A stretch of 33,257 nucleotides of DNA from Ruminococcus sp. (GCA_017463375.1 JAFTPG010000014.1:1-33257), one strand, 5' to 3'. Positions 16,650 to 24,040 are shown, counted from the first letter of the stretch. Notes: generated by a model from the sequence alone, not told the origin. Program-made: numbers and translations.

Positions 16650-16922
16650 CAATAAAAAACGAAATGCCATGACGGAGAGAAGTAACAGGGAGGCTCACTC
16701 AAAGTGAGTGCGGGAGAGTGAAAACCGCACAGCAGAGTCCCTGCGAATAACACTCCCGAGCAGCAAACCGAAAATCTGCGGATCAGTAGGAGCGCCGTGA
16801 CCGTGCGTTAAACGGAAATGCTTTGATTCAAGAAGCATGAGTGACCGCTTCTGCGGTAATTTAGGTGGCACCACGGATAACTCCGTCCTATTTTTTCAAT
16901 AGGGCAGGAGTTTTTTTATTGC
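16650..16922 (+). promoter_or_regulatory. T-box leader, specifier AAC (asparagine)
   Basis: The T-box sequence AGGTGGCACCACGG is at 16863-16876. The specifier loop reads GAA-T-AAC-A-CTCCC-GAGC, the same spacing as in known T-boxes, placing the AAC Asn codon at 16749-16751. The TGGC bulge is complementary to GCCA, matching the G discriminator of tRNA-Asn. An intrinsic terminator follows (AACTCC/GGAGTT plus CCTATT/AATAGG stems and TTTTTTT at 16911-16917). Uncharged tRNA-Asn should favour the antiterminator and allow transcription of asnS. Confidence 0.95.
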
Positions 16923-16959
16923 TCCGAAGCCCTGAATTTATTCTGAAAGGAAGATTATA

Positions 16960-18330
16960 ATGAAACATACTGATATCAAAAAAGTGTTCAGTAATCCCGA
17001 ATGTGTGGGAAAAACAGTGACAGTATGCGGTTGGGTAAGAACTGCAAGAAATTCCAAGAACGTGGCTTTTATTGAGCTTAACGACGGAACCTCACTCAAG
17101 CACCTCCAGATTGTAATTGACAAGGCTTCGGATATTGATTTCGAGCCTGCACTCCACCTCGGAACATCCCTCAAGGTTGAGGGCGAGGTCGTTGAAGCTC
17201 GTCAGGGAAGCGTTGAGATCAATGCAAGCGCAATCGAGGTTCTCGGAACCTGTCCTCCGGAGTATCCGCTCCAGAAGAAGAGACATACCCTCGAGTTCCT
17301 GCGTACAATGCCTCACCTCAGAGGAAGAACCAATACTTTCAACGCTGTTCAGAGAGTTCGTTCAGTTATGGCGGCTGCAATTCACGAATACTTCCAGAGC
17401 AATAATTATGTCTATATCAATACTCCGCTTATCACAGGAAGCGACTGTGAGGGCGCAGGTGAAATGTTTCAGGTAACGACCATCGGCTACTCCAACGACT
17501 ATAAGAACGAGCAGGACTACTATGCAGACGATTTCTTCGGCAAGAAGGCAGGTCTGAGTGTTTCAGGTCAGCTCGAGGGCGAGGTTGCCGCTATGGCAAT
17601 GGGTAAGATCTATACCTTCGGTCCCAGCTTCCGTGCGGAAAATTCAAACACTCCCAAGCACCTTGCTGAGTTCTGGCACGTTGAGCCGGAGATCGCTTTC
17701 GCTGAGCTTCCCGACATCATCGAGGTTGCCGAGGATATGATAAAGACTGTTATCCGCAAGGTTCTTGATACATGTCCGGATGAAATGAAGTTCTTTGACG
17801 CTCATTTCGAAAACGGCATCATTGCCCGTCTCGAGGAGCTTATCTCACACGATTTCGGTACAGTAACCTATACCGAGGCTATCAAGCTTCTTCAGGAATC
17901 AGGTGAGAAGTTCGTATATCCCGTAGAGTGGGGATGCGACCTCCAGACTGAGCATGAGAGATATATCTCAGAAAAGGTGTTCAAGAAGGCTGTTTTCGTT
18001 ACTGACTATCCTAAGGAGATCAAGTCCTTCTACATGAAGCAGAATCCCGACGGCAAGACTGTTGCGGCTGTTGACCTCCTCGTACCCGGCGTAGGCGAGA
18101 TCATCGGCGGAAGCGAGCGTGAGGCTGACTATGATAAGCTTGTTGCTGCTATGAACGACAGAGGAATGAACCTCGATCTCTACGGCGATTATCTCGACCT
18201 CAGAAAATACGGCTCCGTACCGCACGGCGGATTTGGTCTCGGCTTTGAGCGCCTTATCATGTACGTTACAGGCGTTTCAAATATCAGAGACGTTATCCTC
18301 TACCCCAGAACTGTGGGAAGCATAAGATAA
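16960..18330 (+). CDS. asnS: Asparaginyl-tRNA synthetase
   Basis: The 456 aa class IIb synthetase charges tRNA-Asn with asparagine. It has an N-terminal OB-fold anticodon-binding domain (about 15-105, with KTVTVCGWVRTARNSKNVAF) and the class II catalytic core. Motif 2 is FRAENSNTPKHLAEFWHVEPE-like with Arg225, and motif 3 is GFGLGFERL with Arg431. Length and the missing insertion fit AsnRS rather than AspRS, and the Asn T-box upstream confirms it. The ribosome-binding site is AAAGGAAG. Confidence 0.96.
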   Translation: MKHTDIKKVFSNPECVGKTVTVCGWVRTARNSKNVAFIELNDGTSLKHLQIVIDKASDIDFEPALHLGTSLKVEGEVVEARQGSVEINASAIEVLGTCPPEYPLQKKRHTLEFLRTMPHLRGRTNTFNAVQRVRSVMAAAIHEYFQSNNYVYINTPLITGSDCEGAGEMFQVTTIGYSNDYKNEQDYYADDFFGKKAGLSVSGQLEGEVAAMAMGKIYTFGPSFRAENSNTPKHLAEFWHVEPEIAFAELPDIIEVAEDMIKTVIRKVLDTCPDEMKFFDAHFENGIIARLEELISHDFGTVTYTEAIKLLQESGEKFVYPVEWGCDLQTEHERYISEKVFKKAVFVTDYPKEIKSFYMKQNPDGKTVAAVDLLVPGVGEIIGGSEREADYDKLVAAMNDRGMNLDLYGDYLDLRKYGSVPHGGFGLGFERLIMYVTGVSNIRDVILYPRTVGSIR

Positions 18331-18344
18331 AATATACCGTGACC

Positions 18345-18583
18345 ATGTAGGGACGGATATCATCCGCCCAAACCAGAATTTCTGAACATCACCGCAATAT
18401 TATCAAACGGGCGCACGGAATGCGCCCCTACGGCATCAGATACAAGTCGATTTGTAGGGGGTGGCGTACCCGACGTCCCGTTTCGTTTTTCGGGGATTTG
18501 CGTTACCATGTAGGGGCGCATTCCGTGCGCCCACATAGAATATCCGAAAAAATGAAACGGGCGAGAGGAACTCGCCCCTGCAA
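18345..18583. repeat. Block of five GTAGGGGC-type palindromic modules
   Basis: Modules lie at 18347-18369, 18409-18431, 18454-18479, 18510-18532 and 18559-18581, filling the gap between asnS and asnA. The pair 18509-18581 repeats 16302-16374 with three differences, and 18388-18431 repeats 16475-16520. Neither a promoter nor a clear terminator is seen in this gap, so asnA may be read through from the asnS promoter. Confidence 0.9.
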
Positions 18584-18638
18584 ATTACGAATTTATTTCG
18601 CATAAAATTAATAGAATGCAAGGAAAGGAATGATTATC

Positions 18639-19649
18639 ATGTCAAAATCACTGTGCATACCAGAGGGATACAAGTCCGCTCTGACGCTGAGAGAAACACA
18701 GCACGCAATCAAATACATCAAGGACATCTTCCAGCAGTCTCTGTCCTTTGAGCTGACGCTCGACAGAGTTACCGCTCCGCTTATCGTTCAGAAGGGCAGC
18801 GGTATAAACGATGACCTCAACGGCGTGGAACGCAAGGTCGAGTTCTCCACAAAAGAGATAGAAAGCGATGCAGAGGTTGTTCAGTCGCTCGCAAAGTGGA
18901 AGAGAATGGCTCTCTACCGCTACGGCTACAGACCCGGCGAGGGTATCTATACCGATATGAACGCTATCCGCCGTGATGACGACACCGACAACATCCACTC
19001 GATTTTCGTTGACCAGTGGGACTGGGAGAAGGTAATCACTCCTCAGCAGCGCAGCGTTGAGTATCTCATGGAAACTGTGAAATATATCGTAAAGGCAATA
19101 GCCTTCACAAAGAGAAAGGTCTGCTTGCGCTATCCTCAGCTTAAAGGGGAGATCTGCGGAACTCCGTACTTTATCACCTCTCAGGAGCTTGAGGATATGT
19201 ATCCCGATAAGACTCCGAAGGAGCGTGAGAATCTCATCGTTAAGGAGCATAAGACTGTATTCATTATGCAGATCGGAGAAAAGCTCGCAAGCGGTCAGAA
19301 GCATGACGGAAGAGCTCCTGACTATGACGACTGGTCACTCAACGGAGATCTGCTGTTCTGGAACGATGTACTCGGAAATGCACTCGAGATTTCATCAATG
19401 GGTATCCGTGTAGACGCTGCTTCTCTCGGCAAGCAGCTCGCAGAGTGCGGCGCTGAGGACAGAAAACAGTATGAGTATCATCAGATGATTCTCAATGACA
19501 CTCTTCCGCTCACGATCGGCGGAGGTATCGGTCAGTCAAGACTCTGTATGCTCCTCCTCGAAAAGGCTCATATCGGTGAGGTTCAGGTTTCTGTGTGGCC
19601 GTCCGCTATGATGAAGGAATGCGCCGATAACGGAATCGTTTTGCTGTAA
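18639..19649 (+). CDS. asnA: Aspartate-ammonia ligase (asparagine synthetase A)
   Basis: The 336 aa protein is AsnA, a class II synthetase-like enzyme that makes asparagine from aspartate, ammonia and ATP. Recognisable stretches are RETQHAIKYIKDIFQ near the N-terminus, VERKVEFS, VQSLAKWKRMAL, the SIFVDQWDWEK core and the C-terminal GGGIGQSRL. The start is ATG 18639, 9 bases after an AAAGGA site; the in-frame ATG at 18630 touches that site. It stands 308 bases behind asnS in the same direction. Its 3' end is partly duplicated downstream. Confidence 0.95.
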   Translation: MSKSLCIPEGYKSALTLRETQHAIKYIKDIFQQSLSFELTLDRVTAPLIVQKGSGINDDLNGVERKVEFSTKEIESDAEVVQSLAKWKRMALYRYGYRPGEGIYTDMNAIRRDDDTDNIHSIFVDQWDWEKVITPQQRSVEYLMETVKYIVKAIAFTKRKVCLRYPQLKGEICGTPYFITSQELEDMYPDKTPKERENLIVKEHKTVFIMQIGEKLASGQKHDGRAPDYDDWSLNGDLLFWNDVLGNALEISSMGIRVDAASLGKQLAECGAEDRKQYEYHQMILNDTLPLTIGGGIGQSRLCMLLLEKAHIGEVQVSVWPSAMMKECADNGIVLL

Positions 19650-19806
19650 GAACCTGAAATTTGCTGAAAATGACGGATACGCCACCGCAATATTATCAAC
19701 GGGCGCACGGAATGCGCCCCTACGGGATTGGGTTCGGTTCACCATGTAGGGGCGGATATCATCCGCCCGTTTCGTTTTTTTGGATAACGGAATTGTTTTG
19801 CTGTAA
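19626..19806 (+). repeat. Repeat insertion flanked by a duplication of the asnA 3' end
   Basis: The last 24 bases of asnA including its stop codon (19626-19649) recur at 19783-19806 with one mismatch. Between them lie 133 bases holding two palindromic modules (19701-19723 and 19746-19768) in the same arrangement used elsewhere. The asnA terminator stands just after the second copy. This is the picture expected of an insertion with a duplication of its target. Confidence 0.8.
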
Positions 19807-19816
19807 ATATATATTC

Positions 19817-19846
19817 AACGCCGCCTTGTATCAGGGCGGCGTTTTC
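19817..19846 (+). terminator. Intrinsic terminator of asnA
   Basis: AACGCCGCC pairs with GGCGGCGTT across an 8-9 base loop, followed by TTTTC. It now lies 170 bases beyond the asnA stop because of the repeat insertion. Confidence 0.85.
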
Positions 19847-19851
19847 ATCAG

Positions 19852-20331
19852 TTATGGCAAGCTGATCCATTTGACTGGAATATGGTTTATAGAGGAGAAT
19901 TCAGCGATGTACAAAGGGTTCTTTTTATCTCCGAAAATTATTATTTCATTGCTGCTTTGAGCCATGATTTCATCTGCGGTATTATAACAGTATTCAGAAT
20001 ATTGTTTTTCGGCAAATGTCACACTGTTGGCTTTTTCGTGAACAGCATAATATCTGTTACGCAAATCTTCACTCCAGTCACGGCATTGTTCCTCGAAAGG
20101 TATAACAATATGCAAGCTAATGTAATTGTATAGTTTTAGAGCACAGATTGCCTCGGCAGCCCATAGAGGTATGCCATATTCACAATTTACGCAGAAACTG
20201 TCTGCTCCGCTGCGATAGGCTGTCCATATTGTTCTAAGCAGTGTTTTCTTGATTGAGCGATAAGGTTCTTCGTGTTCGTTGCGGCAGTTGAGGTTTGTCT
20301 CAGATCCTGTTGAGGTTATTGTATAAGTCAT
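19852..20331 (-). CDS. YpsA/DUF1273-like SLOG family protein
   Basis: The 159 aa protein resembles the YpsA branch of the SLOG (Rossmann-like nucleotide-binding) fold. SGADSFCVNCEYGIPLWAAE is the usual G-x-D...A-E segment, then come IPFEEQCRDWSEDLRNRY and the C-terminal SNEIIIFGD strand. Such proteins are thought to bind a nucleotide-derived ligand; YpsA of Bacillus affects cell division. I start at ATG 20331 because an extended -10 (TGCTATAAT) with a TTGCGT -35 at 17 bases lies just upstream, so a longer in-frame start at 20382 would precede the promoter. It is divergent from an XRE regulator. Confidence 0.7.
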   Translation of the reverse strand: MTYTITSTGSETNLNCRNEHEEPYRSIKKTLLRTIWTAYRSGADSFCVNCEYGIPLWAAEAICALKLYNYISLHIVIPFEEQCRDWSEDLRNRYYAVHEKANSVTFAEKQYSEYCYNTADEIMAQSSNEIIIFGDKKNPLYIAEFSSINHIPVKWISLP

Positions 20332-20361
20332 AATTGATATCCTGTCCTTGTGTTTTTTATT

Positions 20362-20390
20362 ATTATAGCATAATTCTGCCATCTACGCAA
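20362..20390 (-). promoter_or_regulatory. Promoter of the SLOG gene with overlapping palindromes
   Basis: On the minus strand TTGCGT (20385-20390), 17 bases and TATAAT (20362-20367) form a promoter. The -35 lies inside the inverted repeat ACGCAAGTGCGT (20385-20396), which touches the perfect palindrome GCGTATACGC (20393-20402). Both are candidate operators. Confidence 0.55.
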
Positions 20391-20410
20391 GTGCGTATAC
20401 GCATAAACGT

Positions 20411-20445
20411 ACCCAAATGTATAATTATATTATTATAATTTGGGT
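20411..20445 (+). promoter_or_regulatory. Large inverted repeat at the XRE gene promoter
   Basis: ACCCAAAT (20411-20418) and ATTTGGGT (20438-20445) flank TATAAT/ATTATA arms. This gives a nearly perfect 35-base palindrome ending 9 bases before the XRE start codon. It contains a TATAAT hexamer. It could be the operator by which the XRE protein controls itself, or a hairpin over its ribosome-binding site. Confidence 0.5.
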
Positions 20446-20454
20446 GGTGGAACA

Positions 20455-20700
20455 ATGTCGGCAGTAAAGGACGCAGTAGTAAAACGGTTCAGAACCTTGT
20501 GCAAGGAACGTGATATCGCACCGAACGAGCTTGCGAATATTTCCGGAGTTACACCGTCTACAGTATACAGCTTGTTCAGTGATACCCGCAGAAATGTCTC
20601 AATTACAACAATAAAGATATTATGTGACGGGCTTGAAATTTCTTTGGGAGAATTTTTCAGTGCTCCTGAATTTGATGAACTTGAACAGGAAATAACGTGA
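20455..20700 (+). CDS. XRE-family helix-turn-helix regulator
   Basis: The 81 aa protein is a single Cro/CI-type helix-turn-helix domain. IAPNELANISGVTPSTVYSL spans the two recognition helices (about 25-45) and a C-terminal GLEISLGEFFS helix follows. It is typical of stand-alone XRE repressors. ATG 20455 follows a GGTGGTGG site. It is divergent from the SLOG gene, and palindromes lie between the two. Confidence 0.85.
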   Translation: MSAVKDAVVKRFRTLCKERDIAPNELANISGVTPSTVYSLFSDTRRNVSITTIKILCDGLEISLGEFFSAPEFDELEQEIT

Positions 20701-20728
20701 TGTACTGCTTTGTGAATTTCAAACTTTT

Positions 20729-20857
20729 CTGTAGGGGCGCATTCCGTGCGCCAACATAGAATATCCGAAAAAATGAAACGGGCGAGCGGAACTCGCCCCT
20801 ACAATAAAATAACATATTGAAGTCGATTTGTAGGGGGAGGCGGCGTACCCTACACCC
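20729..20857. repeat. Block of three GTAGGGG-type palindromic modules
   Basis: The modules at 20731-20752 and 20780-20802 form the third copy of the 73-base composite seen at 16302 and 18509. The third, at 20830-20853, follows the AGTCGATTTGTAGGGGG start also present at 18446. Their end lies 26 bases before the next gene. Confidence 0.85.
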
Positions 20858-20882
20858 ATGCAATTTCAATCGGAGGGATAAA

Positions 20883-21902
20883 ATGATACTAAGAATGCCG
20901 GAATATTGTGCGGATTTCCGATGTACCGCAGATAAATGCAGTGACAGCTGCTGTATTGGCTGGGAAATTGATATCGACAGCGAAACTGCTCGCCGTTACG
21001 ATGAAACAGGCGGCGAATTCGGAGAAAGGCTCAGGAAAAATATTACGTCGGGAGAGGTAAGAAGCTTTATTCTTGATAAGCAGGAGCGATGTCCGTTCCT
21101 GAATAAAAGCAATCTTTGCGAGATCATTATAAACCTCGGCGAGGAGAGCCTCTGTCAGATCTGCAGCGACCATCCCCGCTATTTTGAGTGGTTCGACGGC
21201 ATTAAGGAGGGCGGAATAGGGCTTTGCTGTGAGGAAGCGGCGAGAATTATTCTTACTCAGTCAGAGCCGATGACCTGCGCCGCTTACGAAATCCCGGATG
21301 AAACCTGCGATGAGTACGATGCGGAGCTTTATCATTTTCTCTTTGCCGCCAGAGAAAAAATACTGGAGCATATTCAGGACGCTTCAATTCCGATGAGAAA
21401 CAGGCTTGGCAGTATTCTCAGTTTCGCTGAGGAGCTTCAGCTGTGTGCGGATAATGCGTGTTATGAGCTTGCTGAAATTACGGCGGAGCAATCGGAGTTT
21501 GTGCCCGATTTGAAAGCAATACTGGAGTTTATGCGGACTCTTGAGCCGATTGATGAAAACTGGGTACCGTATATCAGAGACTGTATCAGTAATTTTTCCG
21601 GAACCTCAAAAGCACTGGCAGAGTTTGAAGAAGCTGCTCCCGAAACAGAGGTGTATCTGCAGAATATCGCTGTTTATTTCGTGTGGAGATATTTTCTCAA
21701 GGGAGTTTTCGACGGCGAGCTGCTTTCACGAATCAGAGTTATGGCGGTCAGTACGGAGCTGCTCAGATATATGTTCTGCTGTAAATGGTGCGGAAACAGG
21801 TCTGTTCTGCTCGCAGACTGCGTGGAGATCGCTAAGAATTACTCAAAGGAAATCGAATACTGCGAGGAGAATATGGCTGCTCTTGCGGATTTCTTGTGCT
21901 GA
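20883..21902 (+). CDS. FliB-like lysine N-methylase family protein
   Basis: The 339 aa protein has the cysteine pattern of the FliB (flagellin lysine-N-methylase) family: Cys9, 14, 19, 23 and 24 in MPEYCADFRC...CSDSCCIGWEID. The later ERCPFLN, SLCQICSDHPRYF and GIGLCCEEA blocks also match; the cysteines probably bind an iron-sulfur cluster. FliB methylates flagellin in Salmonella. No flagellar gene is in this window, so the substrate here is open. ATG 20883 has a CGGAGGG site; an in-frame start further upstream lies inside a repeat. Confidence 0.8.
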   Translation: MILRMPEYCADFRCTADKCSDSCCIGWEIDIDSETARRYDETGGEFGERLRKNITSGEVRSFILDKQERCPFLNKSNLCEIIINLGEESLCQICSDHPRYFEWFDGIKEGGIGLCCEEAARIILTQSEPMTCAAYEIPDETCDEYDAELYHFLFAAREKILEHIQDASIPMRNRLGSILSFAEELQLCADNACYELAEITAEQSEFVPDLKAILEFMRTLEPIDENWVPYIRDCISNFSGTSKALAEFEEAAPETEVYLQNIAVYFVWRYFLKGVFDGELLSRIRVMAVSTELLRYMFCCKWCGNRSVLLADCVEIAKNYSKEIEYCEENMAALADFLC

Positions 21903-21946
21903 TTTTTCGCTATATAAAATTAAAATAAAAACTTTTCTAAAACCTA

Positions 21947-21975
21947 TTGACTTTTCTGTTCACCCGTGGTATACT
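21947..21975 (+). promoter_or_regulatory. Promoter of initiator tRNA
   Basis: TTGACT (21947-21952), a 17-base spacer and TATACT (21970-21975), 33 bases before the tRNA. Confidence 0.85.
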
Positions 21976-22008
21976 ATATAAGTCGCATGAAGCTGTTGCG
22001 ACTTATAT

Positions 22009-22085
<77 letters not shown>

Positions 22086-22089
22086 AAAG

Positions 22090-22128
22090 AGTAAGGAGTG
22101 TATTGGAAAATACGCTCCTTACTTAATA
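22090..22128. terminator. Bidirectional terminator at tRNA-Met
   Basis: AGTAAGGAGTGTATT pairs with AATACGCTCCTTACT across a GGAA loop. On the minus strand it ends in CTTTTGG, so it could also stop a leftward transcript from the promoter at 22497-22525. Confidence 0.8.
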
Positions 22129-22490
22129 TAACGAAATATTTAACTTGAATATGTATTGTTTATCCCCACTACTTTGCGGCGGCTGGGCTCAGACCTAATC
22201 GTTACATTTGATAACGGTGGATGAAAACGATTGCATAGAAATCACCGCAGCAGGCTGGCGAATCTGCTGAATAAATATTTCGTTTTAGTGAGTACAAATA
22301 GCAAAGCCCATCAGAATATAATATTCCGACAGGCTTGCAAATCTATTCAAAACAGACAATGTCTACGTGGGGTAGAAAATTATCTGCTGAACAGCATTCC
22401 TACAAGTCAGTCGAAAACGTAGTGGTTTTCGCTGATGCATGGTATTTTTCTTGCGCCAACAAGAAAAATACCTGTGGGGGTGCTATTTGT
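22129..22490 (-). ncRNA. Candidate non-coding RNA in an ORF-free region
   Basis: No protein gene is seen here. A leftward consensus promoter (22497-22525) would start a transcript near 22490. It would first form a perfect 13-base-pair stem (22441-22453 with 22460-22472, six-base loop), then a CGAAAAC/GTTTTCG stem around 22414-22433. It would run on about 370-400 bases to the tRNA-Met terminator. ATCTGCTGAA occurs twice (22250 and 22382 regions). I found no RNase P, tmRNA or SRP RNA signature. On the plus strand a remnant reading TVDENDCIEITAAGWRIC sits at 22213-22272, so part of the region may instead be decayed coding sequence. Confidence 0.4.
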
Positions 22491-22496
22491 GTTGTC

Positions 22497-22525
22497 ATTA
22501 TAACATATTTAGAAATGATTGTCAA
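22497..22525 (-). promoter_or_regulatory. Consensus leftward promoter into the ORF-free region
   Basis: On the minus strand TTGACA (22520-22525), a 17-base spacer and TATAAT (22497-22502) form a full consensus. No gene on this strand follows before the tRNA. Confidence 0.75.
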
Positions 22526-22564
22526 GTAGATTTACTGGAAAATTTAACGAATGGGTGTGATTGA

Positions 22565-23683
22565 ATGGGAATTTTTAATCGAAAAGGAAATAATGAGCTT
22601 TTGAAGCTGCAGAATAAATACAACGCACTGAAACAGAGATATGAATCGAGTCAAGCTTCGATCAGCAAACTTGAAGCAGAGAGAAGCAATCTTCTTGAAT
22701 CCATCGAACTTCTTAATGAGAAAAAACAATCTGAAACTAAACAGAATGCAGTCTATCAGGAACAGATCAGAAGCTTACAGAGTAAATGTGATGAACTCAG
22801 AACATTGGTTGATGATGCAAAGAGTAATCATTCTCTTAGTCCTGCCGATTTTTTTATAGATGCAAACTTATTTTCACCGCTTCGCAGATATACATCCCTT
22901 GAAATGCAGATTGCACGTCTGGAACACTTTCAAGCGACATCCACTGCATGCAAAAAGAATGCTGATCTCTCTGCTGCAGTGAAGCAGAAAATCGACAATT
23001 GCAGAAAGGGCTTGATGAATGAAAATGCTGTTGCAGAGATACTGAACGATATGAAAGATATCAAGGTTCTGAGAGATGTAAACTTTACTCTTGATGGATA
23101 TTCCCGTCAGATTGACTTCATTGTAATCACACCGATGATGGTCTACATTCTTGATTCAAAATCAAGCTGTAAAGAGGGTGATGAGCAAACTGACAAAAAT
23201 TACTATTCTCTTGAAAAACAGCAAGAGAATCTTATGACAATTTTAGAGCAGTATGATTTAGGTGTCACTCATACTTCCTTGTTTACTCATATGCTTGTTT
23301 ATGATAAGAACCTGTCTCCTGAGACTGTAAAGAGCAATTATGACAGTTCCGTAAAAGATAAGCGAGTTCATCAGAGAGAGCTTGAAACAGCAATAAGAAC
23401 TCTTGACGAAGTAGCTGTTAAAAATGACATGCCTAAGTTAAACGCTTACGGCATATACACAATTGAAAATGCGATACTTATGTACTGTATGAATAATCCA
23501 CCAAGACGTAGATGCCCCTTGTGCGGAAATGGCTATCTTACGATTCGCAAATATGTGAAGAATAACGAGATTCATCATTTCTTCGGTTGTGAAAACTTCA
23601 ATTCATCCCGTGATGACTGCTGCTATTATACAGAGAACTTCGATATTGAAAAGGAACTTCTCCCTTACTTAGACAATATTTAG
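22565..23683 (+). CDS. NERD nuclease-related protein with coiled coil and topoisomerase-type zinc finger
   Basis: The 372 aa protein has an N-terminal coiled coil (about 8-95) and a linker with LFSPLRRYTSLEM. A NERD domain follows (about 145-260), with the PD-(D/E)XK-like set Glu153 (GLMNENAV), Asp184 (RQIDFIVI) and Asp197-x-Lys199 (DSKSSC). A C-terminal zinc ribbon begins with CPLC at Cys317 and closes with the GCENF and DDCC cysteines, like those at the end of topoisomerase I. It probably acts on DNA or RNA; a role in defence or element maintenance is possible but unproven. The ribosome-binding site is weak (GGGTGTGA). It lies at the left part of the accessory region with its own terminator. 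Confidence 0.75.
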   Translation: MGIFNRKGNNELLKLQNKYNALKQRYESSQASISKLEAERSNLLESIELLNEKKQSETKQNAVYQEQIRSLQSKCDELRTLVDDAKSNHSLSPADFFIDANLFSPLRRYTSLEMQIARLEHFQATSTACKKNADLSAAVKQKIDNCRKGLMNENAVAEILNDMKDIKVLRDVNFTLDGYSRQIDFIVITPMMVYILDSKSSCKEGDEQTDKNYYSLEKQQENLMTILEQYDLGVTHTSLFTHMLVYDKNLSPETVKSNYDSSVKDKRVHQRELETAIRTLDEVAVKNDMPKLNAYGIYTIENAILMYCMNNPPRRRCPLCGNGYLTIRKYVKNNEIHHFFGCENFNSSRDDCCYYTENFDIEKELLPYLDNI

Positions 23684-23694
23684 ATCATTTGTAA

Positions 23695-23727
23695 TTCCTG
23701 TCGGAAAAATCCGGCAGGAATTTTTTC
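23695..23727 (+). terminator. Intrinsic terminator of the NERD gene
   Basis: TTCCTGTCGG pairs with CCGGCAGGAA (one G-T pair), followed by TTTTTT. Confidence 0.88.
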
Positions 23728-23765
23728 ATATATATAAGAACCTGTCTTCGCAAAGAAACGTTCTA

Positions 23766-23810
23766 AGAGAGCAACTATTGGTTTTTGCCAATTGTTGCTC
23801 TCTTTTTTTG
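23766..23810 (+). terminator. Second intrinsic terminator before the mobilisation region
   Basis: AGAGAGCAAC pairs with GTTGCTCTCT, with an inner ATTGG/CCAAT stem, followed by TTTTTTT. It probably ends a gene lost between it and the NERD gene, or doubles the first terminator. Confidence 0.85.
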
Positions 23811-23945
23811 TGCATTCCTACAAAATACAAAAAAAGTCGTTATTTTTCATCGAACATTACGGTCAAATTTTGCCTTATATATACAGAAAGCAAAAAGCGG
23901 CATCAGCCGCATAATTTAAAACCGCCGTCAGGACGGTTTCAAAAC

Positions 23946-24040
23946 CAGCAAGCACTGTATAGTGTAGCCACACTATACCGATTTTCCAAAAAATCGTACT
24001 GCTTGTTAGAGGGGCAAATCCCCCTAAGACCCCCTGAATC
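23946..24040 (+). other. Candidate origin of transfer (oriT)
   Basis: About 90 bases before mobC stand the perfect hairpin GTATAGTGT/ACACTATAC (23957-23978), the CGATTTT/AAAATCG hairpin (23979-23996), and a GGGG-CAAAT-CCCC stem running into CCCCTAAGACCCCC (24011-24035). Location directly upstream of mobC and the relaxase gene, with inverted repeats next to a C-rich nick-like segment, is typical of oriT in Firmicutes elements. The nick site itself cannot be placed from sequence alone. The rest of 23811-23945 holds only GCGGC/GCCGC and AAACCG/CGGTTT stems. Confidence 0.55.

Noticed and set aside
18648-19304. Long antisense reading frame of 218 codons inside asnA
   Set aside because: It lies fully opposite a well-identified gene, lacks a ribosome-binding site and family features, and follows from the codon bias of asnA.
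22090-22490. RNase P RNA, tmRNA or SRP RNA in the ORF-free region
   Set aside because: None of their conserved core sequences (such as GAGGAAAGTCC, or the tmRNA tRNA-like ends) is seen on either strand.
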